Source: Odontocerum albicorne (Eukaryota > Arthropoda > Insecta > Trichoptera > Odontoceridae). From it: a stretch of 64,000 bases of DNA. Position 1 is the first letter of the stretch. The number at the start of each line of letters is the position of its first letter. The DNA lies in contig OX463845.1 in the NCBI GenBank assembly GCA_949825065.1, positions 29,945,315 to 30,009,314 of the forward strand, written 5' to 3'. The notes below the pieces were generated by a model. The model searched no databases. It worked only from the letters and a program-made list of their open reading frames with translations, and was not told where the DNA came from. Shown here piece after piece: positions 57,110 to 64,000 of this stretch. The translations under genes were made by a program, and so were the position numbers.

Positions 57110-57705
57110 TTCGATTTTATAATGAAAATATCAAGAGAATTTAACAGTATCGATATCCTTTGAAACTTATATAATTATCTAATTAAAACCAAATTAGAAT
57201 ATGCATCTAGTTTGGACTCCTCATTAGCTCAAATATAAAACAATAAAGAACAAATACAAAAAACCTCAGATATCTATGGTATAGAACAATGGGCAATTAC
57301 TCAAAATATGCTCACCATGTTGAACTTTTTACGGTGTGTATAAAAGCCTTGAAACAAGAAGGTAAGAATCCACTGCGATATTCCTACTAAAGGTTCTTCG
57401 AGGTTGCTTTAACTGTCCTGCGATTCTAGAAGCACTAAGTTTATATGTACCTAATAAATATAGCCATGCAAGGAATCACCCTCTGTTCTACATACTGACT
57501 TACAGGACGAATATCATGGCTAAACACTCAGTCACGCGTGGTATAGAGATATTGAACCAACTGAATGACACTGTTGATATATTCTCGGTACCGCCTAGCA
57601 GTATGAGAAGAATCCTGACTGATATTCTTCCTAACGAATAAACTAACGCTAGAAGCAGACCCTCTTTGTGTAACAGGAGAAATCCGTGCAAAGTGGATAA
57701 AAAAA
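57110..57705 (+). mobile_element. LINE C-terminal fragment, family with PPSSMRRILTDILP-like end, copy 3
   Basis: A decayed start (T-K-L-E-Y-A-S-S-L-D-S-S-L), then CFNCPAILEALSLYVPNKYS, HARNHPLFYILTYRTNIMAK, and the end VPPSSMRRILTDILPNE with a stop, followed by a 3' stretch that also follows the fragment at 12045-12600. Non-functional. Confidence 0.72.
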
Positions 57706-59065
57706 TAAGTCGCCCTATACTCGAAATAGTATAGCCAACATGGTACTTCTTATACGGCCATAAGCTTTCTTTTAATCTACAAACGCACAATACACTTTTT
57801 ACTTTTCACCACACGTTTTTCCCCAATCATATGCAACGAAAAAATCTGATCCACTCATTCTTTTCCACCTGAAAAGGCGCCCTGATTATCCAACACTCAT
57901 TTTTTTATCCAAATTTTTCCATAGTTGACTCACTACACTTCATTCAGCAATGTGTACAAATGATTCATTCCGCTTATGGTCATATAACGTATTAGACACA
58001 AGAAGATAATTTTTCGAACATATTTCTAACATTCTTTTTGCATTATCATTTGTCCATCTATCACACTAAACATATCTAAGATTGATTCAAACCCATTTCT
58101 TGATGCCAGCTCATGCATTCAGATCACTAACCAAAAAATCCTTTTCATTCCTCTTTTTCTTCTCCAATACCTTACGCAGTTCAAATAAATTGTTCCATTC
58201 GTCTGTCACATCACCCACATAACACAACTTAATATATTACAGATTATGACATTGCATTAAGTTCATATGGTTAATAGTCATTTAAATTTGTTTGTGTATA
58301 GTATTAGCTTTGCTTACATTACTGTTACCTTAGTAATAAACACGCTTTTTCTAATTTAGAGTTTTTTTAATTGTCAATTTTTTAATGAAGTTTGCTGTGA
58401 TAAGTAGACAGAATAAAAACATCACAATTAGATGTAATTATGCAAAATTAATCAAACCCACATTTTATCTGTTCTGAGATAATTTAGGAAATGAACTACT
58501 TCAAAAAACTACTTCAAAAAACCGCATGTTTTGTGGGTTGGGTCCTTTTTGTAGCAGCATACATTAAATTATTTGTAGCATCTCTAGATGTCTGGACGTT
58601 CATTCCATTTTTTTATATTTTGATTATTTTTTGTAATTAAGTAGGTGCCTATGTTTGTGTTTTCTGTATATTTATGATTTCCAAAATGCTGCTGATTGTT
58701 TGTAACATTGTTTTGATGTTTGTTTACCGTCTTCTGTACTTAAATGATTTGTTTTACATGCAATAGGTCATTCCTCATGATCAAGTATGATTGTCAGACA
58801 TGGATGGAAGATGCCTGTGTGTGTATGTATTGTGTGTAAAGTATTGAATTTCAGCAAGCACATTTTCTACAGATGAAACCCAAAGTAACGATGGCAAGGA
58901 TATTAAACTTTCAAGATGATTGGCAAGTTTAATGTTCCACAGCCTTTTGTTAGGCACTATTTGTATGTTGCTTCACAGTGCTGTAAGAATTCATAATAAA
59001 CAGTATATAAGTTACAGAAAAAACAAATTTAAATAATCTAAGAGTAAAATCAGTTTTGAAGCTAA
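57706..59065. other. Intergenic or MOSMO intron, nothing recognised
   Basis: If version b of the last exon is used, this is intron. AT-rich. The part 57780-58210 may be antisense LINE debris, since it resembles in composition the region after 16440, but no motif is clear. Confidence 0.4.
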
Positions 59066-59160
59066 TCCGCCAGGAATTGAACCTAAAGTGTCCACTTACT
59101 TAGCGTGAGTGCTAACCATAAGAACACTGCCGCCAACATAGCTGTTTCAAATAATGAATT
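59066..59160 (-). repeat. tRNA-like SINE fragment, minus strand
   Basis: Minus strand: TGTTGGCGGCAGTGTTCTTA, then a B-box-like TAGGTTCAATTCC at near-tRNA spacing. No good acceptor stem. Short truncated copy. Confidence 0.5.
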
Positions 59161-59683
59161 TCATTAGATTATCAATTAAGAAAAAAATATACACATTTGT
59201 TTATGTTGGATAGAACATATCTCAACGTTTTAATGGATATCTGTCATATTGATCTCAATAATTAAATTTTTTAAATGCATTTAGTTTGTAAAGAGAAAAT
59301 CGTATGGTAGAAATTAAAGAATTGGCAAAATTCATCCTTGCCAATTACTGCCCCTCTTGAGTTGGACTAATACTAATAAATACGAGTATATTGCACATGA
59401 TAATGAAACTTAATCAAATGTTGCATGGGTAATAAATTGTTTATTACAATTCTAACAAAATTACAAAAACAATTTTAGAACTGATTTGAATTTCAACCAT
59501 TGAGTTATTAAATAACCATTTTTTTTAATAAATGTGAATAATAAATTGCAAAATTCGTATAGAATAATTTCTAACTGTATATGACATGTGACTTTTCCAA
59601 TTTTTATTAGCAGTTTTTGCAGGACATGTGCTTTAGAAACCAGAATTTCAAAACAGCGGGTTAAGGTGACCATCAAGAAGACC

Positions 59684-59815
59684 TTGACCTCCATGACCTA
59701 GTTGGTAAGACATCTGTCTTCCAGCTCAGGGGGGTCAGGAGTTTGATATCCATTGGTACCCATTTTTGTTTTTTTTTAGAAATGGGTTTCAGTCTGGCTT
59801 TTGTTTAAGATATCT
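59684..59815 (+). repeat. tRNA-derived SINE, copy 3 of the TAGTTGGTAAGA family
   Basis: TTGACCTCCATGACCTAGTT begins the head, GGTAAGACATCTG continues it, and a weak B-box follows (GTCAGGAGTTTGATATCC). The body has TTTCAGTCTGGCTTTTGTTT and AAGATATCTTTAA. The head and body agree with 33590-33465 (minus) and, less well, 3203-3345. Confidence 0.7.
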
Positions 59816-61074
59816 TTAATAACAAAAAAGTAATAGAGTATAATCTATATCTTTTGGATGTTTTGTTATAAACTCATACTAAGTTTCTCTGCAAAACTTC
59901 ATTTTGACCACGAAAGAGAGATAGAGGGTTTTTACTGCTTCAATTAGTGCCCTTTTTTTACAAAAAATGCAGAGTATTGGATATGATGCCTTTATGATAC
60001 CCCACTCACCAAACCCTCACTGAAAAGGAATAATGACGTTGCTGTACCCTCGGTATAGTTTTTTTTAATTTGCTTATTTATGGGTAGGGTTAATAACTTC
60101 ACTACTAAAAGTTTATTCAGAATAAAAAGAAATTCATATTTTAATGTGATTTTTGACAAGGAGATCCTCCTATTTTAAAATATGTTTAAAGATTTTCATA
60201 ATTATTGTTCATTAGTTTAAAACAATTTTCAGAATTATTGTTATGTTTAATTGATTTAGAAGATAGTGGACATTGCAAAAGTAAGCCTTCATCCTCAAGA
60301 CAAAATTAAGAAAACATCAAATATCTGTGCATTTTGGCCCAACTAAAGTTAACATATTTAGATCAAATTGTTTTTTTAGTTTTGCAAGTAGTAGAGGTAT
60401 AGAAGACTTTAATAATCGAAGGCATAGGATTCACATCCTTATTGCAGCAGGGATTGTATTCTAAATGTATTTTAATATTGAAACATTCAGGTTAATTTCA
60501 ACCTTTTGAAATGGATTTTAATGCTATTGTTTATATTGTATCCTTTTTTCAAAGTGGGATTGCAAAGTTAAGTAAAAAAGAACTTGGTTTTTACTATTTT
60601 ACTACTAGTATATACCCATAATAATGATATAATTTTTCGAGCATATTTTAGTAAGATTTCTCATTTCAAGGATACTCATCCAATGCAAAATGAATGAAAA
60701 TAGGAAGTCTGTAACTATAGTGCGCATCATTAATGATTTCTCCAGATATTTCTCAGTACAACTCCATGTCAACCGAATCAAACAACTTAATTATTTTATG
60801 ACTATAAAATTAAATCATTTAGTTTTTGTTAAGTTTTCTTATCATAGTGCAGATGTGGATTTTTGCCAAGTAGGCTTTTATTTAGAGATGGATGTAATTG
60901 AATGAATTTTCACCGCATATTATGTATGCATAATTCAAAATCAAACTTTCGGCATTGTTTTAAAATTGTTTTCGTAATATATACCTGTAATACAAATATA
61001 ATTTCAGCTGTAAACTAAAAATATATATCACCAATAATAAAGATATTTTAATGAAACATTAATTTTTTTTTCAG
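59816..61074. other. Upstream of MOSMO exon 3b, nothing recognised
   Basis: AT-rich. The acceptor for exon 3b is AATTTTTTTTTCAG, ending at 61074. A 71-codon open frame at 60690-60905 has no family resemblance and no splice sites. Confidence 0.55.
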
Positions 61075-61262
61075 TGGTCCTATTTTGTTTAGCAGCTGTG
61101 GTGTTTCCTATTGGGTTCTATATCGATGAAATTGGAGGACAGCCTTATCAGCTTCCCAATAGTCATAGAGTTGGACAGTCATACATCATGTTCGTGCTAA
61201 GCTTATGGATAACAGTGTTTTCCGAGTTATTCGCAGGAAAAGTTTGTTTGCCACAGTTTTAA
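61075..61262 (+). CDS. MOSMO: MOSMO/atthog, terminal exon version b
   Basis: Joined to exon 2 (A|TG) it reads MVLFCLAAVVFPIGFYIDEI, GGQPYQLPNSHRVGQSYIMF and VLSLWITVFSELFAGKVCLP, then QF and a stop. Of 62 residues, 56 match version a, while the DNA differs at many third codon positions (for example CAACTGCCAAAC versus CAGCTTCCCAAT). That pattern means both copies have been kept by selection on the protein. The Tyr in GFYIDE and Ser in the second loop match vertebrate MOSMO, so b may be the older form. It has its own acceptor and AATAAA. Confidence 0.9.
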
Positions 61263-61435
61263 CTATTTCCATAATATAAGTCATAAATTTACCAATCAAG
61301 TATTTTCTCGTTATTTCAACAAATTTTTATCAAGTGTTATAATACAAATGTGTAAATATTGTAATTGTTGTATATTTGATTTTTATGTATTGTTTATGTT
61401 ATACATTTTTTTTAAGAAAATATTTACAATAGAAT

Positions 61436-61441
61436 AATAAA
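61436..61441 (+). promoter_or_regulatory. Polyadenylation signal after exon 3b
   Basis: AATAAA 174 bases after the stop codon of version b, in an A/T-rich 3' untranslated region containing TTGTATATTTGATTT. Suitable to end the longer transcript. Confidence 0.55.
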
Positions 61442-62376
61442 TTTAATATGAATATTTGGTAATCATCTTTCAAGCTAAATTAGCTTTTAACTAAATAATT
61501 CAAACAATTGAATAAATGTAAATGAATCTCATCAAAATCATTCCTTTTTATATTGTTCCTTAATAGCAAATTATGCAATAATACTTTAAAATTTGTTTTT
61601 CCAATATAGGAAAAATGTCTGAAATTACTATCAACTGAAGTATATTAAATATATTATAAGATTTAACTGTGTTATTTACTTATTTACCAAATTGATAACT
61701 AGTTAACCAGCATCAGTGGTTGACTCAGGTTAGTTTTACTGTCGGATTTTCATCTCATTTATCATTATGGCGCTTAGTACCTGTAGAACATAAATTCTAA
61801 GAATGTTTTTGGAGTAATATGTGATGGTTAACATTTATCATTGGGTTTAATAATTTTATTGAAACATCCGCTTCATTTTAAATAGAATCCAAACAATACA
61901 ACTGTAACTGACAATTAAAATAGGCCCAGAAAATCAGTTGAGACCATAACATTTTTGCTGTCAAATATTTCACACACCTTTTTGCATTTACACTAGAGTT
62001 ATTTAATAATATTTCACACACCTTTCTGCATTTACATTTCATAATTTGCTTTTTGATGCTAAAATTTTTGTTATATTATCATTACTAATCTTGCCCAAGA
62101 GATTTTTTTTACAAGACATGAAAGATTCAAGATGCAATGGAGATAAGGAATTTCATAATCAGTTCAGAATATACTTTTAACTTGGAAACAGACCTCTCGC
62201 AGGGTACCTTAGTTGATAAAATGGTTAACAAATATTTACAAGCTATAAAAACATGCTTATAGGCCATCAAAAGCAAGTTAAACTTCTGAAGAATGCAAAA
62301 GCAACATGCCGTGCAGTTTTTTCATTATTTTAGTCCAGTTTCGTTAAGTGTATATATATATATATATATATACATA
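61442..62376. other. Intergenic downstream of MOSMO
   Basis: AT-rich, no gene. A short duplication with ATTTCACACACCTTTYTGCA occurs at about 61967 and 62014. A (TA)n microsatellite (about 62351-62372) lies beside the mariner at 62377. Confidence 0.55.
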
Positions 62377-63238
62377 CGAGGGCGGTCCGATAAGTACTTA
62401 ACCTCACCGCCCGATGGCACCACTATCGCAAGAGCAATTTTTCTCGCGTAGTGCATTCTCGTTGACAGCTACTGTCAAAATTTCAACCGAATCAGACGCG
62501 TAGTTTTGTTTTGACCGCGTGTGGAAGCGAGCGTGTCCGCGGATTTGAGAAAAATGGAAAAAGAGCAATATCGGTCGGTGATTCTATTCTTGTTTTTGAA
62601 AGGGAAATCGCGCAGCGAAATCAAAGAGCGCTTGGATGCTGTGTACGGTGACTCTTCTCCTTCGATGGCGACCGTCAAAAATTGGTTTAACGAGTTTCAA
62701 CGTGGTCCCACGTCGGTTTTTGATGAGCCACGCCCAGGTGCCCCGATAACGGCTACCACAGAGGATAACGTGACAAAAATCCACGATCTCGTATTGGCAG
62801 ACCGCCGATTGAAGGTGCGCGAGATAGCTGAGACAGTAGGCATCTCAAAAGACCGCGTGGGTCATATCCTGCATGAAGTATTGGGCATGAGAAAGCTGTC
62901 GGCGCGATGGGTGCCGCGTTTGCTTACTCCGGACAAGCGCAACCGTGAGACCACTCCGTATTCTCCGGATTTGGCCCCGTGCGACTTCTTTTTGTTTCCA
63001 AATTTGAAAAAGTCACTAGCCGGGCAGAAATTTGAGTCGAATGAGGAGGTTATCGCCGCCACGGAGGCCTACTTTGCAGACCTCCAGAAAACGTATTTTT
63101 CAGACGGGTTAAAGAAGTTGGTGCATCGCTGGGTCAAGTGTATCGAACTCAAAGGAGATTATGTTGAGAAATAAATCGCCACTTTTCCAAAATTTTTGTT
63201 ATTCTTTTGTAGGCTAAGTACTTATCGGACCACCCTCG
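62377..63238 (+). mobile_element. Mariner element, GGTCCGATAAGTACTTA family, internally deleted
   Basis: Ends CGAGGGCGGTCCGATAAGTA and inverted copy CGAGGGTGGTCCGATAAGTA, with TA at both borders. At 862 bases it is about 400 shorter than full-length relatives; the missing part is the middle of the transposase gene. Both ends and the reading frame are well preserved, suggesting youth. Confidence 0.95.
62554..63174 (+). CDS. In-frame mariner derivative: DNA-binding domain joined to transposase tail
   Basis: 206 codons open from ATG at 62554 to the stop at 63174. Residues 1-55 or so form the first helix-turn-helix (EQYRSVILFLFLKGKSRSEI, GDSSPSMATVKNWFNEFQRG), then a G-R-P-like linker (DEPRPGAPITATTEDNV), then the second helix-turn-helix (DRRLKVREIAETVGISKDRV). 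WVPRLLTPDKRNRE is followed directly by TTPYSPDLAPCDFFLFPNLK and the normal tail ending ELKGDYVEK. The deletion removes the first two catalytic Asp residues, so cutting is impossible, but the end-binding part is whole. Such a protein could bind element ends; whether it is expressed is unknown. Confidence 0.85.
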   Translation: MEKEQYRSVILFLFLKGKSRSEIKERLDAVYGDSSPSMATVKNWFNEFQRGPTSVFDEPRPGAPITATTEDNVTKIHDLVLADRRLKVREIAETVGISKDRVGHILHEVLGMRKLSARWVPRLLTPDKRNRETTPYSPDLAPCDFFLFPNLKKSLAGQKFESNEEVIAATEAYFADLQKTYFSDGLKKLVHRWVKCIELKGDYVEK

Positions 63239-63419
63239 TATATATGTATATTTTAGGTTTTCAGTTACTTCGCGAACTGTAAATGGATGTTAATGTTGGA
63301 TTCTGACATCAGATCTACCTGGAGATCCATCAGCAGCTTCCTTATAGTATTTTTACTATTTATTTTTTGGCCTGGACGACTACTAACATTTTTTTTTTTT
63401 TTCCGTTTTGGATATACAG

Positions 63420-63600
63420 GAGACGGTATCTATTTTAATTGGTATTTTGTGGGTTTCCTCAACATCTGTTAAAAAATCTTACCATTGTTCGTCAACAGAT
63501 GGCATAGAAAGATTTTGCCCTTACGAGAAAAATCAGATTGTCAATCGAATCAAAATCTATTTGAATGTCAAATATTCTACCAACTGGAAAATTGATAAGT
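63420..63600 (+). CDS. Candidate exon of an unrecognised gene
   Basis: Preceded by a textbook acceptor: TACTAAC at 63381-63387, a T-run and GATATACAG ending at 63419. Followed by GTAAGT at 63601. The open frame reads ETVSILIGILWVSSTSVKKS, YHCSSTDGIERFCPYEKNQI and VNRIKIYLNVKYSTNWKID, then two bases of a codon. I recognise no domain. The protein would be part of a plus-strand gene with earlier exons upstream (none found) and a continuation at 63678 or 63760. Confidence 0.45.
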
Positions 63601-63677
63601 AAGTTCACAACTTAAAAGTAAAATATCGTATAGTTTATAAGTAGAATATTTTTTTTTTTTTTGAATAAAATTTTCAG

Positions 63678-63826
63678 ATTGTCCAACGCTGCTGCAGTGC
63701 CTGTAACCCACCCTGGAAATTTGATTCTTAAAAAGAACTGTTTATTGTCACTTTCAGCTCTGAGGAAAATTGTCCGTCACCAAGTTATTTTTTCAAGTTT
63801 GAGAATAGCTCAATGTCAGATAATAC
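63678..63826 (+). CDS. Candidate next exon, two possible acceptors
   Basis: With the acceptor ATAAAATTTTCAG ending at 63677, the frame continues from the previous exon as (D)KLSNAAAVPVTHPGNLILKK and beyond. With the later acceptor TGTCACTTTCAG ending near 63759, it continues instead as (D)NSEENCPSPSYFFKFENSSM followed by SDNT. Both are in phase with 63420-63600. A mariner begins at 63829, so either exon is cut off or ends just before it. Which is real cannot be decided here. Confidence 0.35.
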
Positions 63827-63828
63827 TA

Positions 63829-64000
63829 TTAGGTGTACAAATAAGTTTCCGCCGTTTTTTATAAAAAAATGGGCATTTATTGTGAAAGAACGGAACCTCA
63901 TGTTTTATTCGAAGTAGTACCCATCGCTTGCCACTACTTTTCCCCATCTTTCTGTCAGCATACGAATACCGCGTCAGTCATCATCATCATCTTTTGAGGC
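63829..64000 (-). mobile_element. Mariner element, GTACAAATAAGTTTCCGCC family, cut by the window edge
   Basis: Left end TTAGGTGTACAAATAAGTTT after a TA. Minus-strand translation of the visible part gives the transposase C-terminus: RGIRMLTERWGKVVASDGYY, then FE and a stop (start of the tail near 63920), preceded by an in-frame TGA where a Trp is expected. The rest lies outside the window. Confidence 0.85.

Overview
The window is AT-rich, intron-bearing animal DNA, almost certainly from an insect or a close arthropod relative. The evidence is three metazoan genes with arthropod-like sequence, abundant mariner transposons and LINE fragments, and long stretches without genes. No rRNA, true tRNA, CRISPR or prokaryote-style operon is visible.

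Genes. (1) At 29239-29403 on the minus strand lies the first coding exon of the type I regulatory subunit of cAMP-dependent protein kinase (PKA-R1). Its other exons were not found. (2) At 46894-48828 on the minus strand lies an intact, intronless 644-codon gene of the FAM234 (ITFG3-like) family, with one membrane segment and three D-x-D-x-D-G loops. (3) From 50682 to 61262 on the plus strand lies the insect counterpart of MOSMO/atthog, a small four-pass membrane protein that dampens Hedgehog signalling. It can be assembled as exon 1 (50682-50784), exon 2 (52082-52294) and either of two duplicated terminal exons (55344-55531 or 61075-61262). Each combination gives 167 residues with matching splice phases. 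Genes 2 and 3 are head to head, about 1.85 kb apart. Two weaker candidate coding pieces lie at 9136-9291 and 63420-63600 (with a possible next exon from 63678).

Mobile DNA. At least eight mariner families, distinguished by their terminal inverted repeats, occupy about 1084-2385, 13531-14481, 17389-17502 (foldback), 19835-20770, 27369-28575, 34553-35833, 39380-40308, 44722-45976, 53592-54714, 62377-63238 and 63829-end. All are broken, but 62377-63238 keeps an uninterrupted reading frame for a DNA-binding-only protein. LINE remnants of at least seven types are scattered throughout, mostly as 3' ends, along with tRNA-derived SINE copies. The stretch at 12.9-14.6 kb appears nested: a probable hAT-like repeat contains a hairpin-bearing retroposon, which contains a mariner.

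Most unusual signals. (a) The 8-mer TACGAGTA (or its complement TACTCGTA) occurs about 26 times, 25 of them before 24.6 kb. Comparison with related LINE copies shows it as a 6-bp insertion at TA, as expected for excision scars of mariners ending in CGAG. (b) MOSMO has a duplicated, conserved terminal exon. (c) A 4 x 46-bp array just before MOSMO exon 2 repeats the branch-point motif TACTAAC. (d) A small repeat with a 37-40-bp perfect hairpin is flanked by 11- and 13-bp direct repeats. (e) A 114-bp foldback is made of two copies of one mariner end. Protein families were recognised by eye and no database search was run.
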